From NCBI GenBank assembly GCA_017458185.1, contig JAFTFY010000014.1, positions 62,001 through 126,000 of the forward strand: a DNA stretch of 64,000 bases, given 5' to 3'. The notes beneath the pieces are model-generated. The model saw nothing but the letters and a program-made list of their open reading frames with translations, was not told where the DNA came from and ran no database searches. A program made the position numbers and the translations under genes. Shown here piece after piece: positions 27,201 through 38,229 of the stretch (positions are counted from its first letter, which is position 1; every line of letters starts with the position of its first letter). The DNA is from Neisseriaceae bacterium (GTDB lineage Bacteria; Pseudomonadota; Gammaproteobacteria; Burkholderiales; Neisseriaceae).

Positions 27201-28372
27201 CCTTTGTTCAACAGTTTGAATAAAATAAACGGTTTGAACAATTCCAACGCCATTTTTTTCGGCAGACCGCATTGATGCAGACGCAGGTAAGGACCAACCG
27301 TAATTACGGAACGACCAGAGTAATCCACGCGTTTGCCCAATAGGTTTTGACGGAAACGACCGCCCTTACCTTTAATCATATCTGCCAAAGATTTCAACTG
27401 GCGTTTATTCGCACCAGTCATGGCTTTGCCGCGTCTGCCGTTGTCTAACAGGCTATCCACCGCTTCTTGCAACATGCGTTTTTCGTTACGCACGATGATT
27501 TCAGGCGCACGCAACTCCAACAAGCGTTTCAAACGGTTGTTGCGGTTGATGACACGGCGATATAAATCGTTCAAATCACTCGTTGCAAAACGACCGCCGT
27601 CCAACGGTACTAATGGACGCAAATCAGGCGGCAGCACAGGCAGCACATCCATAATCATCCATTCCAACTTCATACCTGTGCGTTGGAAGGCTTCCAAGAT
27701 TTTCAAGCGTTTGGCAATTTTTTTGATTTTCGCATCTGAATTGGTGGATTCTAATTCTTGACGCAAAATTTCAATTTCTTTGGCTAAATTTAAGTTTTTG
27801 AGCAAATCACGAATGGCTTCTGCACCCATTTTGGCTTCAAATTCGCCCTCGCCGTATTCGTCTAATTTGGCGTAATAATCGTCTTCGGTGAGCAACTGAC
27901 GGCGTTGCAATGAAGTCATACCAGGTTCAATCACCACAAAGGCTTCAAAATACAAAACGCGTTCAATATCACGCAAAGTCATATCCAACACCATACCCAA
28001 ACGAGATGGCAGGGATTTTAAAAACCAAATATGGGCAATCGGTGCGGCTAATTCAATATGCCCCATTCTTTCACGGCGAACTTTGGAAAGGGTAACTTCC
28101 ACGCCACATTTTTCGCAGGTTACGCCTGCAAATTTTAAGCGTTTGTATTTACCGCACAAACATTCGTAATCTTTGACTGGACCAAAAATTTTGGCACAGA
28201 ATAAACCGTCTCGTTCAGGTTTGAAGGTGCGATAGTTAATGGTTTCGGGTTTTTTGACTTCGCCGTATGACCAGCGGCGAATGGTGTCAGGAGAAGCAAT
28301 GCCGATTTTAATTGCGTCAAATTCTTCATCGGCTGTGGCTTGTACTAAATTTAAATTAAGTAAGTTTTTCAT
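24221..28372 (-). CDS. rpoC: RNA polymerase beta' subunit
   Basis: 1383 residues, full length for a betaproteobacterial beta' subunit. Visible hallmarks are the N-terminal zinc site ([20 protein letters not shown]), the catalytic magnesium motif [12 protein letters not shown] near residue 460, the rudder/bridge-helix region, and the second zinc site ([13 protein letters not shown]). It ends in the conserved GTGLIHHR...NEGTYP region. It is the last gene of the operon and follows rpoB after 131 bases that contain four uptake sequences. The start matches the universal MKNLLNL and the terminator lies directly downstream. Confidence 0.99.
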   Translation of the reverse strand: MKNLLNLNLVQATADEEFDAIKIGIASPDTIRRWSYGEVKKPETINYRTFKPERDGLFCAKIFGPVKDYECLCGKYKRLKFAGVTCEKCGVEVTLSKVRRERMGHIELAAPIAHIWFLKSLPSRLGMVLDMTLRDIERVLYFEAFVVIEPGMTSLQRRQLLTEDDYYAKLDEYGEGEFEAKMGAEAIRDLLKNLNLAKEIEILRQELESTNSDAKIKKIAKRLKILEAFQRTGMKLEWMIMDVLPVLPPDLRPLVPLDGGRFATSDLNDLYRRVINRNNRLKRLLELRAPEIIVRNEKRMLQEAVDSLLDNGRRGKAMTGANKRQLKSLADMIKGKGGRFRQNLLGKRVDYSGRSVITVGPYLRLHQCGLPKKMALELFKPFILFKLLNKGHTGNIKSAKRMVEQEEAVVWDMLEDVIREHPILLNRAPTLHRLGIQAFEPILIEGKAIQLHPLVCAAFNADFDGDQMAVHVPLSLEAQMEARTLMLASNNVLSPANGDPIIVPSQDIVLGLYYMTRDKINAKGEGMMFADVKEVHRAYGTRQVELSAKITVRIKEWVKDEYGEFQEKITRYNTTVGRALLSEILPKGLPFDYVNKALKKKEISRLINASFRLCGLGATVIFADHLMYTGFAYSTRGGISICIDDMEVPKNKQSLLNEAHKEVKEIEEQYRHGLVTNGERYNKVVDIWGRTGDKIAKAMMDNLSVQKVEDKDGNTVDQESFNSIYMMADSGARGSAAQIKQLSGMRGLMAKPDGSIIETPITSNFREGLTVLQYFIATHGARKGLADTALKTANSGYLTRRLVDVTQDLVVVEDDCGTKDGFVMKAVVQGGDIIEALRDRILGRVTANDIVDPVSGATIVEAGTLLTEQHVDLIDNSGIDEVKVRTPITCKTRHGLCAKCYGRDLARGKLVNTGESVGVIAAQSIGEPGTQLTMRTFHIGGAASRSAAASQVEVKSNGVVRFSTQMRYVANNKGGLIVIGRSSEIVIHDDVGRERERHKVPYGANLLVQDGEQVKAGQTLATWDPHTRPMITEHAGQIRFENMEEGVTVAKQTDDVTGLSTLVVIDGKHRGGQSKLLRPTVKLVDENGKDLCHPNSETPISMTFPVGAVITVREGQEVGKGDVLARIPQASTKTRDITGGLPRVAELFEARVPKDVGLLAEITGTVSFGKETKGKQRLVITDADGNTNETLIPKEKQVLVHDGQVVNRGEMVVDGAIDPHDILRLKGIEELARYIVQEVQEVYRLQGVKISDKHIEVIIRQMLRRVNIADAGDSDFITGEQVERADVMAANEALEKDGKQPVRYENVLLGITKASLSTDSFISAASFQETTRVLTEAAIMGKKDDLRGLKENVIVGRLIPAGTGLIHHRVRQQNEGTYPASDN

Positions 28373-28389
28373 ACTGGTTGCTCCGTATG

Positions 28390-28495
28390 TTCAGGCTGCC
28401 TGAAAAGATAAAATGGTTTCAGGCTGCCTGAAAAATAATATTTCGCTATTTGGGTATTCAGGCTGCCTGAAAAAACAGGTTTCAGGCTGCCTGAA
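28390..28495. repeat. Cluster of four same-orientation uptake sequences between rpoB and rpoC
   Basis: TTCAGGCTGCCTGAA occurs at 28390-28404, 28418-28432, 28457-28471 and 28481-28495, all reading AGGCTGCCTGAA on the plus strand, within the 131-base rpoB-rpoC spacer. This is the densest cluster in the window. Confidence 0.95.
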
Positions 28496-28503
28496 ATATC
28501 ACA

Positions 28504-31500
28504 TTAGCCCTTGCATTCCAAGTCAATATCTAAACCTAATGAACGAATTTCTTTCACCAACACATTGAACGATTCTGGCATGCTGGCTTCAATGCGGTGA
28601 TCGCCTTTGACGATGTTTTCGTACATTTTGGTGCGACCCGAAGTGTCGTCCGATTTGACCGTCAGCATTTCTTGCAAGGTGTAAGACGCACCGTAGGATT
28701 CTAATGCCCACACCTCCATTTCACCGAAACGCTGACCACCAAATTGAGCACGACCGCCCAACGGTTGTTGGGTAACCAAACTGTAAGGACCAGTGGAACG
28801 CGCATGCATTTTTTCATCAACCAAGTGGTGCAAACGCAAGTAGTGCATAACGCCCACAGTAACTTTGCGGTCAAAAGGCTCACCTGAACGACCATCATAC
28901 AAGGTCATCTGCGTTTTGGACGCATTAAATTGCAGTTTTTCGGTGCGTGGATCGTCATCAGGATATGCCAAATCCAACATGGCACGAATTTCTTTTTCGT
29001 GTGCTCCGTCAAACACAGGAGACGCAAAAGTCGCTCCTTTGGACAAGTTTTTCGCCAACGCCAAAATTTCGTCATCGGTTAAAGAAGATAATTGTTCTTT
29101 GCGACCGCTCTTGTTATACAGTTTATCCAAGAATTGACGCACTTCTTTGACTGTGGCTTGTTCTTGCAACATTCGGTTAATGCGTTCGCCAATGCCTTTG
29201 GCAGCCCAACCTAAATGCACTTCCAAAATTTGTCCAATGTTCATACGACTTGGCACGCCTAACGGATTTAACACAATATCCACAGGACGACCGTCTGCCA
29301 TATACGGCATATCTTCCACAGGGGCAATTTTGGACACCACGCCTTTGTTACCGTGGCGACCTGCCATTTTATCCCCTGCTTGCAAACGGCGTTTAATGGC
29401 AATAAACACTTTCACCATGCGTTGTACACCCGGTTGCAATTCATCGCCTTGGGTAAGTTTTTTCTTTTTGATTTCAAAAAGTTGATTGCCTTCTTCGCGT
29501 TTTTTGTCTAAGTTTTCTTTCATCATTTCCAACTGGCGAGCCAAGTCTTCATTCGCCATACGAATGTCGAACCAGTCGTATTTGGACGGCAGATTGTCTA
29601 AATAATCGTCCGTAACTTTTTGACCTTTGGCTAATTTCATCGGTCCGCCGTTGGCAACTTGTCCAACAATCATTGCACGCATACGATTGAATGCGTCATT
29701 GCTGAAAATTCGCAACTGGTCATTCAAATCTTGACGATAGCGTTCTAATTCCGCGTCAATAATCGATTGAGCACGGCGGTCGCGTTGAATGCCGTCTCGT
29801 GTGAAGACTTGTACATCAATCACCGTGCCACTCATGCCTGTGGGCATACGCAAAGAAGTGTCTTTGACATCAGACGCTTTTTCACCAAAAATGGCACGCA
29901 ACAGTTTTTCTTCTGGGGTGAGTTGGGTTTCGCCTTTGGGCGTTACTTTACCCACCAAAACATCACCTGCTTCCACTTCCGCACCGATATACACAATGCC
30001 TGATTCGTCCAAACGGCTTTGCATGCGTTCGGATAAATTGGGAATATCACGCGTGATTTCTTCCGCACCTAACTTGGTGTCGCGAGCGACCACATTCAAT
30101 TCTTCAATGTGAATGGAAGTGTAACGGTCGTCTGCGACTACTCTTTCGGAAATCAAAATCGAATCTTCAAAGTTGTAACCATTCCACGGCATAAAGGCAA
30201 TGGTCATATTTTGACCCAAAGCCAACTCGCCTAAATCAGTGGAAGCACCGTCTGCCACGACATCGCCTTTGGCAATTTTGTCGCCAACACGCACTACGGG
30301 GCGTTGGTTGATATTCGTGCTTTGGTTAGAACGAGTGAATTTCACTAAATTGTAAATATCCACGCCGATTTCACCTGCCACGGTTTCTTCGTCATTCACA
30401 CGCACCACAATACGGTTGGCATCGACATAATCCACCACACCGCCACGATCAGCCACAATCGCAGTGGCAGAGTCAATCGCCACTTCGCGTTCAATGCCTG
30501 TGCCGACCAACGGTTTTTCAGGACGCAAACACGGCACGGCTTGGCGTTGCATGTTCGCACCCATCAAAGCACGGTTGGCGTCATCGTGTTCCAAAAATGG
30601 AATTAAGGACGCTGCCACCGACACCACTTGTCCTGTTGCCACATCCATATATTGTACGCGTTCTTTTTCGGCTAAAATGGTCTCGCCCTTTTCACGACAA
30701 GTAATTAACTCATCTTTCAGGCAGCCTTTTTCGTCTAATTCGGCATTTGCTTGGGCAATCACATATCTGCCTTCTTCAATCGCCGATAAATAATCAATTT
30801 GATCGGTTACTTTGCCATCAATCACACGGCGATATGGGGTTTCCAAAAAGCCGTATTCGTTGGTGCGAGCATAAACCGACAAGGAGTTAATCAAGCCAAT
30901 GTTGGGACCTTCTGGGGTTTCAATTGGACATACACGACCATAATGCGTGGGGTGTACATCGCGTACTTCAAAGCCTGCACGCTCCCTTGTCAAACCACCA
31001 GGACCTAACGCAGAAACACGGCGTTTGTGCGTGATTTCGGATAAGGGGTTGGTTTGATCCATAAATTGCGACAACTGGCTGGAACCGAAAAATTCTTTAA
31101 TGGCGGACGACACCGATTTGGCGTTGATTAAATCGTGTGGCATTAAGCCTTCGGCTTCGGCTTGATTTAAGCGTTCTTTCGCACCGCGTTCCACACGAGC
31201 CAAGCCACTGCGGAATTGATTTTCCGCCAATTCGCCCACCGAACGCACACGGCGGTTACCCAAGTGGTCAATATCATCGACTTCGCCATGACCGTTACGC
31301 AATTCCACCAAAGTGGCAATCGCCACCACAATGTCAGGCACGGTTAAAACCATGCTGTCGTTTTCTGCGTCTTTGAAAGTTTCGCCCATTAAACGCAAGA
31401 ACCACGCCCCTGCTTTTTCTTCACGGCGACCATAAGTTCTTGTGTTAAATTTCATTCTGCCCACACGAGATAAATCGTAGGTATCAGGATTAAAGAACAT

Positions 31501-32676
31501 TCTTTGGAACAAGGCTTCCACGGCTTCTTCGGTGGAAGGCTCACCTGGACGCATGGTGCGGTAAATCGCCACCCTTGCGGCGTAAGAATCTTTAATGTCG
31601 TCCAACTGCAAGGTGTTGGCAATGTATGCCCCTTGGTCTAATTCATTCACAAACAGCGTAGTGATTTTTTCAACCGTAGCAGCTTCAATTTTTTCCCACA
31701 ATTCTTCGGTAATTTCAGCCCCTGCGGCGGCAATCACTTCGCCTGTGTCGTTATCAATCACATCTTTTGCCAATATTTTACGCAATAAAATATCGGCTTC
31801 CACATCAATGCGTTTGATTTTGGCTGCTTCAATATCACGCACATTTTTGGCGGTAATGCGTTTGCCTTTGGCAACAATCACATTGCCGTCTTTATCGGCA
31901 ATATCGGCACGCGCCATTTCGCCTTTCAAACGCGACATCACCAATTCGGTTTGAATGCCGTCTTTGCCTAAATAAAATTCTTCAAAGTCGTAGAACATTT
32001 CCAAAATCTGTTCTACGCTGTAACCCAAGGCTTTGAGCAGCACGGTTACGGGCATTTTGCGGCGGCGGTCGATACGGAAATACAAACAGTCTTTGGGGTC
32101 AAACTCAAAGTCCAACCACGAACCACGATACGGAATAATGCGTGCGGAGAACAGCAATTTGCCCGAAGAGTGGGTTTTGCCCTTATCGTGTTCAAAGAAG
32201 ACACCTGGTGAGCGGTGTAACTGCGACACCACCACCCGTTCTGTACCGTTGATGATGAACGAACCTGACGGAGTCATCAGGGGAATTTCGCCCATATGCA
32301 CATCGTTTTCGCGTACTTCTTTGATTTTGGCGTTGGGTGAATCTTTATCCAAAAGCACTAATTGGATTCTTGCACGCAACGGAGCGGCGTAGGTAATGCC
32401 ACGCAAACGACACTCTTGAATGTCAAACACAGGATCACCCAAGGTGTAATATTGAAATTCTAATCGAGCCAAGCCGTTGTTGCTGGTAATGGGAAACACG
32501 CCTTGAAAAGCGGCTTGCAAACCTTTGTCGGCTCGTTTGTCATACGCCACATCGCTTTGCAAAAAGTCGGCGTACGAATCCAACTGCATCGATAACAAAA
32601 ATGGCACATCTAACACATTGGTGCGTTTGGCAAAACTTTTGCGAATGCGTTTTTTTTCGGTTACAGAATATGTCAT
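28504..32676 (-). CDS. rpoB: RNA polymerase beta subunit
   Basis: 1390 residues, full length. The rifampicin region reads [44 protein letters not shown], the wild-type sensitive sequence at the usual contact residues. Other hallmarks are [14 protein letters not shown] and, near the C-terminus, [20 protein letters not shown]. An uptake sequence inside the gene encodes GCLKD in a variable region. It lies 132 bases downstream of a MazG-like gene that separates it from rplL, where they are normally adjacent. The gene is expressed with rplJL and rpoC. Confidence 0.99.
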   Translation of the reverse strand: MTYSVTEKKRIRKSFAKRTNVLDVPFLLSMQLDSYADFLQSDVAYDKRADKGLQAAFQGVFPITSNNGLARLEFQYYTLGDPVFDIQECRLRGITYAAPLRARIQLVLLDKDSPNAKIKEVRENDVHMGEIPLMTPSGSFIINGTERVVVSQLHRSPGVFFEHDKGKTHSSGKLLFSARIIPYRGSWLDFEFDPKDCLYFRIDRRRKMPVTVLLKALGYSVEQILEMFYDFEEFYLGKDGIQTELVMSRLKGEMARADIADKDGNVIVAKGKRITAKNVRDIEAAKIKRIDVEADILLRKILAKDVIDNDTGEVIAAAGAEITEELWEKIEAATVEKITTLFVNELDQGAYIANTLQLDDIKDSYAARVAIYRTMRPGEPSTEEAVEALFQRMFFNPDTYDLSRVGRMKFNTRTYGRREEKAGAWFLRLMGETFKDAENDSMVLTVPDIVVAIATLVELRNGHGEVDDIDHLGNRRVRSVGELAENQFRSGLARVERGAKERLNQAEAEGLMPHDLINAKSVSSAIKEFFGSSQLSQFMDQTNPLSEITHKRRVSALGPGGLTRERAGFEVRDVHPTHYGRVCPIETPEGPNIGLINSLSVYARTNEYGFLETPYRRVIDGKVTDQIDYLSAIEEGRYVIAQANAELDEKGCLKDELITCREKGETILAEKERVQYMDVATGQVVSVAASLIPFLEHDDANRALMGANMQRQAVPCLRPEKPLVGTGIEREVAIDSATAIVADRGGVVDYVDANRIVVRVNDEETVAGEIGVDIYNLVKFTRSNQSTNINQRPVVRVGDKIAKGDVVADGASTDLGELALGQNMTIAFMPWNGYNFEDSILISERVVADDRYTSIHIEELNVVARDTKLGAEEITRDIPNLSERMQSRLDESGIVYIGAEVEAGDVLVGKVTPKGETQLTPEEKLLRAIFGEKASDVKDTSLRMPTGMSGTVIDVQVFTRDGIQRDRRAQSIIDAELERYRQDLNDQLRIFSNDAFNRMRAMIVGQVANGGPMKLAKGQKVTDDYLDNLPSKYDWFDIRMANEDLARQLEMMKENLDKKREEGNQLFEIKKKKLTQGDELQPGVQRMVKVFIAIKRRLQAGDKMAGRHGNKGVVSKIAPVEDMPYMADGRPVDIVLNPLGVPSRMNIGQILEVHLGWAAKGIGERINRMLQEQATVKEVRQFLDKLYNKSGRKEQLSSLTDDEILALAKNLSKGATFASPVFDGAHEKEIRAMLDLAYPDDDPRTEKLQFNASKTQMTLYDGRSGEPFDRKVTVGVMHYLRLHHLVDEKMHARSTGPYSLVTQQPLGGRAQFGGQRFGEMEVWALESYGASYTLQEMLTVKSDDTSGRTKMYENIVKGDHRIEASMPESFNVLVKEIRSLGLDIDLECKG

Positions 32677-32808
32677 AGAGATTCACTCCACAATGGGTTT
32701 CGGTTTGAATGTTGAATAGTCAAGAAACTATTACAATTCGTTGAATATTCAGCACTCGCTTGGTGTTTATTAAAGTTTAACTTCGCCTTACGGCTCGTTG
32801 AAAATCAT

Positions 32809-33246
32809 TTATTTTATAAATGAAGATAAATCTGGTTTAACATAATTTTTACCTTTACGAATTTTGCCATTCTCATCAAACACGGCTTTGCCATCTTCAA
32901 ATTTGGAATGATTACTGCGACACACTTCCTGCATGGCACCGTAAATATCCATATTCAGTAAATAAGCTGTGCCTACGGCAGTAACAATTTGGTCGCATAA
33001 ACTATCCAATACATCTTGGCGTTGTGCTGCGGTTAATTCAGGTAGCGTTTGACGACCTTGTTTATATGCGTCTGCTTGCTCTTTAAGCGTATTTTCAATA
33101 GCAGGTGTTAGCACCTGTGCCATTTCCGATACTTCTTCCAAATGACAACCATACTGCACATTTTTATTTAACGATTGATGAACATTGGCAATACGAAACC
33201 AATCTAAAATACTGCGTAATGGGTCAAATTCACTTGTTTGTTGCAT
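32809..33246 (-). CDS. MazG-like (all-alpha) nucleotide pyrophosphohydrolase
   Basis: 145 residues. The pattern fits all-alpha NTP pyrophosphohydrolases: HLEEVSEMAQVL gives the first metal-binding acidic helix, DSLCDQIVTAVGTAYLLN the second, and the C-terminal stretch RSNHSKFEDGKAVFDENGKIRKGKNYVKPDL matches the 'SNxSK..DGK....GKxxKGxNYxxPDL' ending I recall from phage and bacterial MazG-like proteins. It would hydrolyse a (deoxy)nucleoside triphosphate to monophosphate and PPi; the substrate is unknown. It sits between rplL and rpoB on the same strand, an unusual position, and must be transcribed with them. The ribosome site is weak. Confidence 0.7.
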   Translation of the reverse strand: MQQTSEFDPLRSILDWFRIANVHQSLNKNVQYGCHLEEVSEMAQVLTPAIENTLKEQADAYKQGRQTLPELTAAQRQDVLDSLCDQIVTAVGTAYLLNMDIYGAMQEVCRSNHSKFEDGKAVFDENGKIRKGKNYVKPDLSSFIK

Positions 33247-33323
33247 AGCAAAACACTCTGTTCAGTGATTTTCAGGCTGCCTGAAAATATCGTCTATATT
33301 TAAATATAACTAAAAACACGACA

Positions 33324-33348
33324 AGGCTGGACAGTTTCCTGCCAGCCT
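33324..33348 (-). promoter_or_regulatory. Hairpin downstream of rplL (possible attenuator or processing site)
   Basis: AGGCTGG and CCAGCCT form a 7-bp stem, extended by CAG/CTG around a TTTC loop with a one-base bulge. It lies 18 bases past the rplL stop. In E. coli the rplL-rpoB gap holds an attenuator and an RNase III site; a similar role is inferred. The T-run after it is poor. Confidence 0.5.
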
Positions 33349-33365
33349 GTGTGTTGCTGTACGGC

Positions 33366-33743
33366 TTATTTCAACTCGGCTTTCGCACCAGCTTCAGTTA
33401 ATTGTTTCACAATATCTTCAGCTTCAGCTTTGGCAACGCCTTCTTTAATGGTTTTCGGTGCACCATCAACCAAGTCTTTGGCTTCTTTCAAGCCCAAGCC
33501 AGTTACGGCACGAACCACTTTAATCACACCGACTTTTTGATCGCCTGCGGCAGTCAATACCACATCAAATTCGGTTTTTTCTTCGGCAGGTGCAGCACCG
33601 CCAGCAGCAGCACCGCCAGCAGCTACTGCCAAAGCGGCAGCAGATACGCCAAATTTTTCTTCAAATGCTTTTACCAAGTCGTTCAATTCCATAACGGTTA
33701 AATTGCCGACTGCTTCTAAAATGTCTTCTTGAGAGATTGCCAT
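33366..33743 (-). CDS. rplL: 50S ribosomal protein L7/L12
   Basis: 125 residues: N-terminal dimerisation helices ([31 protein letters not shown]), an Ala/Gly hinge, and a C-terminal factor-binding domain ([49 protein letters not shown]). It forms the ribosomal stalk that recruits elongation factors. It lies 42 bases after rplJ. Strong similarity throughout and a clear GGAG site leave no doubt. Confidence 0.99.
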   Translation of the reverse strand: MAISQEDILEAVGNLTVMELNDLVKAFEEKFGVSAAALAVAAGGAAAGGAAPAEEKTEFDVVLTAAGDQKVGVIKVVRAVTGLGLKEAKDLVDGAPKTIKEGVAKAEAEDIVKQLTEAGAKAELK

Positions 33744-33785
33744 TTTTGATTACTCCAAAAAATAAAAAAATTGTTAAAAACGGTG

Positions 33786-34283
33786 TTATGCGGCTTCGGC
33801 TTGTTTCTTCTCTGCCAACGCTGCCAAGCAACGAGCAAAGCCAGAAACAGGAGCTTGCATAATACCCAACAGTTTTGCCAACAGTTCATCACGAGACGGA
33901 ATAGACGCTAATTCAGCCACTTGGGCAGCGTCCAACAAATCGCCATTGTAAGAACCTGCTTTGATAACGATTTTGTCATCGGTTTTGGCAAACTGGTGCA
34001 ACACTTTTGCCGCTGCAACAGGGTCTTCGGATACGGCATACACCAACGGACCTTTCATTTGATCCGCTAATGCCGCAAACGAAGTACCTTCAACGGCACG
34101 ACGCGCGAGTGTATTTTTCAACACATGAAGATAGACGGAATCTTTACGCGCATTGGCACGCAATTTCGTCATACTTTCCACGCTGATACCGCGATACTCG
34201 GCAATCACCATTGTTTGAGCATTCGCAATGCTATTGCTAATCTCGGCAACGGCGACTTTTTTCGCTTCAACATTGAGACTCAA
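33786..34283 (-). CDS. rplJ: 50S ribosomal protein L10
   Basis: 165 residues with the family pattern ([68 protein letters not shown]). It anchors L7/L12 dimers on the large subunit and, in many bacteria, represses its own operon by binding the mRNA leader. A 256-base leader follows rplA, long enough for such control, though I could not draw a conserved fold. AGGAGA lies just before the start. Confidence 0.99.
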   Translation of the reverse strand: MSLNVEAKKVAVAEISNSIANAQTMVIAEYRGISVESMTKLRANARKDSVYLHVLKNTLARRAVEGTSFAALADQMKGPLVYAVSEDPVAAAKVLHQFAKTDDKIVIKAGSYNGDLLDAAQVAELASIPSRDELLAKLLGIMQAPVSGFARCLAALAEKKQAEAA

Positions 34284-34499
34284 GATTCATCTCCTGTGCT
34301 AACGGTTAAAAGACGCAAAACTTTTGCAAGTTTTGTTCAGCACGGCAATCTATAAAATATCTTTGAGAAAAAGAAACTTCACAGGGATTACCGTCTGCGT
34401 AGGATTAAGTTATTGAATCAACTCGCTTTTAAAGTAAAACTTCCTACGGTCTCTGACAATATGCCGTTTTTATATTGCGATAAAAACGACACCCCTACA

Positions 34500-34534
34500 T
34501 TCAGGCAACCTGAAAACTTTTCAGGCTGCCTGAA
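34500..34534 (-). terminator. Inverted uptake-sequence pair between rplA and rplJ (possible attenuator)
   Basis: On the minus strand a perfect TTCAGGCAGCCTGAA faces a one-mismatch TTCAGGTTGCCTGAA, giving a stem of about 15 bp with a short loop, 5 bases past the rplA stop. It could reduce read-through from rplKA into rplJL. Confidence 0.45.
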
Positions 34535-34539
34535 AAAAC

Positions 34540-35238
34540 TTATTTCACTACGGCAGTCGCCACATCAACGGTTACGCCCAAACCCATTGTGCTGGATACG
34601 GCGATGCGTTTAATGTATTGACCTTTCGATGCCGCAGGTTTGGCTTTTTGCAAAGCGTCTAACAATGCGTTAAAGTTTTCACGCAAAGCCGCTTCGTCAA
34701 AAGACGCACGACCAATCGTGGCGTGAATAATACCTGCTTTGTCGGTGCGGTATTGCACTTGACCTGCTTTGGCGTTTTTTACCGCTTCGGCAACATTCGG
34801 TGTAACCGTGCCGACTTTGGGGTTTGGCATTAAACCACGCGGACCCAAAATCGTACCTAATTGACCGACAATACGCATAGCGTCAGGCGATGCAATCACC
34901 ACATCAAAGTCTAATTGACCTGCTTTAACGCTTTCAGCCAAATCTTCAAAACCCACAATATCCGCACCAGCGGCTTTGGCGGCTTCTACATTCGCACCTT
35001 GGGTGAATACCGCAACGCGTACGGTTTTACCTGTACCTTTTGGCAGAACCACAGAACCACGCACCACTTGGTCTGATTTGCGTGGATCAACACCCAAATT
35101 CACCGCAACATCAATCGATTCATCAAATTTAGCGGTAGCGGCTTTTTTCACCAAACCCAACGCTTCATTGATTTCGTATAATTTATTGCGATCGAAACCT
35201 TCACGCAAGGCTTTGATTCGTTTAGAAACTTTTGCCAT
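34540..35238 (-). CDS. rplA: 50S ribosomal protein L1
   Basis: 232 residues with the L1 signatures [25 protein letters not shown] and the domain II stretch [19 protein letters not shown]. It binds 23S rRNA at the mobile L1 stalk and in many bacteria also its own mRNA to repress rplKA. Its ATG directly follows the rplK stop with no spacer, the conserved arrangement. Confidence 0.99.
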   Translation of the reverse strand: MAKVSKRIKALREGFDRNKLYEINEALGLVKKAATAKFDESIDVAVNLGVDPRKSDQVVRGSVVLPKGTGKTVRVAVFTQGANVEAAKAAGADIVGFEDLAESVKAGQLDFDVVIASPDAMRIVGQLGTILGPRGLMPNPKVGTVTPNVAEAVKNAKAGQVQYRTDKAGIIHATIGRASFDEAALRENFNALLDALQKAKPAASKGQYIKRIAVSSTMGLGVTVDVATAVVK

Positions 35239-35670
35239 TTACACGCCCTCCGTTTCAATACCCATAGAACGCGCAGAACCTGCGATAATACGCACGGCTG
35301 CGTCCAAATCAGCCGCAGTTAAGTCAGGTTCTTTGGCTTTGGCGATTTCTTCTAATTGAGCACGGGTTACTTTACCCACTTTATCAGTGTGTGGGCGTGG
35401 GCTACCTTTTTGAATGCCTGCCGCTTTTTTCAGTAAAATGGTGGCAGGCGGCGTTTTCATTACAAAAGTGAATGATTTATCTGCAAAAGCGGTAATCACC
35501 ACAGGCACAGGCAAACCAGGTTCCATGCCTTGTGTCGCAGCGTTAAACGCTTTACAAAATTCCATAATATTCAAGCCACGCTGACCCAAAGCAGGACCAA
35601 CAGGCGGCGATGGATTTGCTTTTCCCGCAGGAATTTGCAATTTAATATAACCGACAATTTTCTTTGCCAT
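35239..35670 (-). CDS. rplK: 50S ribosomal protein L11
   Basis: 143 residues from the ATG at 35670, preceded by GGAG. The sequence [32 protein letters not shown] is the universal start; the open frame continues 35 codons upstream but that part is leader. L11 forms the GTPase-associated centre with 23S rRNA. It is the first gene of this operon; secE and nusG, usually just upstream, are absent and replaced by repeats and a divergent restriction-modification locus. Confidence 0.99.
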   Translation of the reverse strand: MAKKIVGYIKLQIPAGKANPSPPVGPALGQRGLNIMEFCKAFNAATQGMEPGLPVPVVITAFADKSFTFVMKTPPATILLKKAAGIQKGSPRPHTDKVGKVTRAQLEEIAKAKEPDLTAADLDAAVRIIAGSARSMGIETEGV

Positions 35671-35746
35671 TTTGATATAACTCCAAAAGTTACGGGTAAA
35701 AACGCATGAGCCAAAAGCCCACGCTCCCCCAAAAAATGAACCTGCA

Positions 35747-35775
35747 ATTTTATAATAAAAAAAAATTTTTGACAA
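35747..35775 (-). promoter_or_regulatory. Putative sigma-70 promoter of the rplK operon
   Basis: On the minus strand TTGTCA, a 17-base A/T-rich spacer and TAAAAT precede rplK by about 80 bases. Five of six bases match at each box and the spacing is optimal. No other candidate of this quality lies in the gap. Confidence 0.65.
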
Positions 35776-35877
35776 GGTTTTTTTTCAGTGAGCGGTGAGA
35801 AATTTAGAAGTGAGCAGTTAATAAAGTTTTGCCTTGCGGCAAAACGGATTATTTTTAGAAGTTTCAGGTAACCCATA

Positions 35878-35920
35878 CCGTCATTGCGAGCCGTGCCGTA
35901 AGCACGGTGTGGCAATCTCC
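35878..35920 (+). repeat. REP-like palindromic unit
   Basis: GTCATTGCGAG, the hairpin CCGTGC-CGTAA-GCACGG, then GTGGCAATCTCC. Further hairpins flank it: TTTTGCC/GGCAAAA at about 35827-35844 and a TTTAAAC/GTTTAAA pair near 35930-35957. With the rplK promoter this accounts for the 422-base gap before the restriction genes. Confidence 0.75.
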
Positions 35921-36093
35921 TGAAATATTTTTTAAACGAGCACACGCGAGTTTAAAAAATGTTTCAGGGTAGCCTATCAAATATAACGACAATGCAAAAA
36001 TGTTTTCAGGCAGCCTGAAATCCACGCATTTTTTTTTATTTATAGGTGATAAAATCACCGCTTTTACAAAAAACTATTTATCAAGGCATTCAA

Positions 36094-38229
36094 ATGATAC
36101 AACAATCCTATTTTGAACAAGGCTTACAAAGCGGCATTATCACCTTAACTGCTGATAAAACAAGAATTTCCTATTTTGGAAACAGCAAAAGCCGCAACTT
36201 TCAAAACCCCGAAGAGCCTGTACAAGCCGAGACTTTTTGCGAGTTGATTTTAAAATATGGTTACCCTAAAAACCGTGTCAAATGTTTTGTTCCAGTTCCA
36301 ATGGGTTCAGAAACAAAAGAAGCCGATATTGTTGTTTATGAAGATGATAATTGTTTAAAACCTTTGATTTTAGTGGAATGCAAAAAAAGCGAAGTATCCG
36401 AAGCCGAATTTGTTCAAGCCATAGGGCAAGCCTATTCTTATGCTTATGCCTTACCTAATCAAGTTAAATGGGTGTGGGTAACTTCATCAATTAAAAACGC
36501 TTATCTTAAAGTGGATAAAAACCGCAACACGCGTGAAGAAGTTACCGACATTCCGATTTACGGTTCAGACAAAGTTGCCCCTTATAAATTTGTCAAAGAC
36601 GCAGAAAAATTTAATAAAAACAATGATAAGCAACGCTTTTTTGATTTAAGCATTGTTGAAGAAAAGCAACTGACCGATCGTTTTAAGTTAGCCCACAATG
36701 CTTTATGGGCAGGCGGCGAACTCAATCCGTCCGAAGCGTTTGATGAATTAGACAAACTGATTTTTTGCAAAATATGGGACGAGCGAAAACCACGCAAAGC
36801 AGGCGAACCCTACGATTTTCAAGTGATTGCCGACAAGACGAGCGAAAAAACCAATCAAGCATTATTCAATCGCATTTGTGCTTTATATGAAGATGGGCGA
36901 AAAACAGACCCAGAAGTATTTAAAAGCAATATTGAATTATCGCCTGCACGCGTACGCACCATTGTCGAATATTTACAAGATGTTAATTTAAGTGACACAG
37001 ATTTAGACAGCAAAGGGCGAGCATTTGAAACCTTTATGGGGTCATTTTTTCGTGGTGATTTTGGGCAATATTTCACGCCACGCCCTGTGGTTCAGTTTAT
37101 TGTGGATTGTTTGCCAATTAAAAACGACAGTTTTGTATTAGATACTTCTTGCGGCAGTGGTGGTTTTTTACTGCACGCATTAGAAAAAGTTCGCCGACAA
37201 GCCGATGAATATTTTGATAACCCAAACAGCAAAGAACATTACCGTTATTGGCACGATTTTGCTGAAAAACGCCTATTTGGTATAGAAATTAGTGGGCAAA
37301 TCAGTCGAGCCGCCAAAATGAATATGATTATTCACGATGACGGACACACCAATGTTACAAAGGGAGACGGATTAGAAAACGATGCCGTCTTGCGTGAAAA
37401 ATCAAACCACACTTGGACAGGAGAATATGGCAAATTTGATTTTATTCTCACCAATCCGCCTTTTGGTAGCACCGTCAAACAAGTTGATAAAGCCTATTTA
37501 CACCAATATCGTTTTGGGCAAAGTGATGTATCTTGGTTAGATTTAAAAAACACAGGGGTTAAAAAACGAGATACGCAAAAAACCGAAATTTTATTTTTAG
37601 AGCAATGTCATCATTTTTTAAAAGAAAAAGGCTTTTTAGCGATTGTTATTCCTGACGGCATTTTAACTAATTCATCACTGCAATATGTACGCGATGAATT
37701 AGAAGACTGGTATCGCATTGTGGCAGTAGTGAGTTTGCCACAAACCGCCTTTACTGCCACAGGAGCAGGCGTGAAAAGCAGTGTATTATTTTTACGCAAA
37801 TATCCTGCCAAATACACCGCCAAACTTGTTGCCATTAAAGAAAAATTGCAAGCCAAAATCTTGCAAAAAGAAAATTACGCCAACCAAATCAAACAAATTG
37901 AACAAAACAAAAAACACGCTTTAAATAACCCCGAAATCCCATTTTCAGGCAGCCTGAAAGAATTTAAAAAGACAGACGAATACAAAAACTGGAAAACTGA
38001 AAAGAGTGCCGAATTTACCGAGCAAGTCAATGAATTAAAAGAACGATTAGAAAATCTTTTTGCAGAACAAAAACGCGAACAACTGCCTGACTACCCCATT
38101 TTTATGGCGATTGCTGAACAAATTGGCTATGACGCAACAGGCAAGCCCACAGCCGTTAATGAATTGGACGAAATTAAAATTCAATTAAAAGTCTTTATTG
38201 AGCAGGTACAAAGGGAAGACTATGAATAA
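36094..38229 (+). CDS. Restriction-modification protein: N-terminal nuclease-like domain fused to N6-adenine methylase
   Basis: 711 residues from the ATG at 36094, which has AAGG nine bases upstream; a further in-frame ATG at 36046 lacks support. The N-terminal part has a PD-(D/E)xK-like layout (EADIVVYEDD...LILVECKK, with ECK near residue 93) as in HsdR N-terminal domains. Then comes a type I HsdM-like methylase: FGQYFTPRPVV, SAM motif DTSCGSGGF near residue 348 and catalytic NPPF near 452. A helical tail carries a SGSLK insertion encoded by an uptake sequence. Fusion of cleavage and methylation plus a separate S subunit recalls BcgI-type IIB systems; no HsdR helicase is nearby. Confidence 0.82.
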   Translation: MIQQSYFEQGLQSGIITLTADKTRISYFGNSKSRNFQNPEEPVQAETFCELILKYGYPKNRVKCFVPVPMGSETKEADIVVYEDDNCLKPLILVECKKSEVSEAEFVQAIGQAYSYAYALPNQVKWVWVTSSIKNAYLKVDKNRNTREEVTDIPIYGSDKVAPYKFVKDAEKFNKNNDKQRFFDLSIVEEKQLTDRFKLAHNALWAGGELNPSEAFDELDKLIFCKIWDERKPRKAGEPYDFQVIADKTSEKTNQALFNRICALYEDGRKTDPEVFKSNIELSPARVRTIVEYLQDVNLSDTDLDSKGRAFETFMGSFFRGDFGQYFTPRPVVQFIVDCLPIKNDSFVLDTSCGSGGFLLHALEKVRRQADEYFDNPNSKEHYRYWHDFAEKRLFGIEISGQISRAAKMNMIIHDDGHTNVTKGDGLENDAVLREKSNHTWTGEYGKFDFILTNPPFGSTVKQVDKAYLHQYRFGQSDVSWLDLKNTGVKKRDTQKTEILFLEQCHHFLKEKGFLAIVIPDGILTNSSLQYVRDELEDWYRIVAVVSLPQTAFTATGAGVKSSVLFLRKYPAKYTAKLVAIKEKLQAKILQKENYANQIKQIEQNKKHALNNPEIPFSGSLKEFKKTDEYKNWKTEKSAEFTEQVNELKERLENLFAEQKREQLPDYPIFMAIAEQIGYDATGKPTAVNELDEIKIQLKVFIEQVQREDYE

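Noticed and set aside
24477..32719. Many plus-strand frames opposite rpoB and rpoC
   Set aside because: Antisense shadows of conserved genes, without ribosome sites or domains.
34284..34499. A defined L10-binding leader structure
   Set aside because: The leader length fits, but I could not identify the conserved fold by eye, so only the inverted uptake pair is listed.
35671..35775. Longer N-terminus for rplK
   Set aside because: Overlaps the likely promoter and lacks similarity; the universal MAKKIVGY start has GGAG before it.
36046..36093. Upstream start for the restriction-methylase
   Set aside because: No ribosome site, and the added residues do not look like part of the domain; the ATG at 36094 has AAGG.
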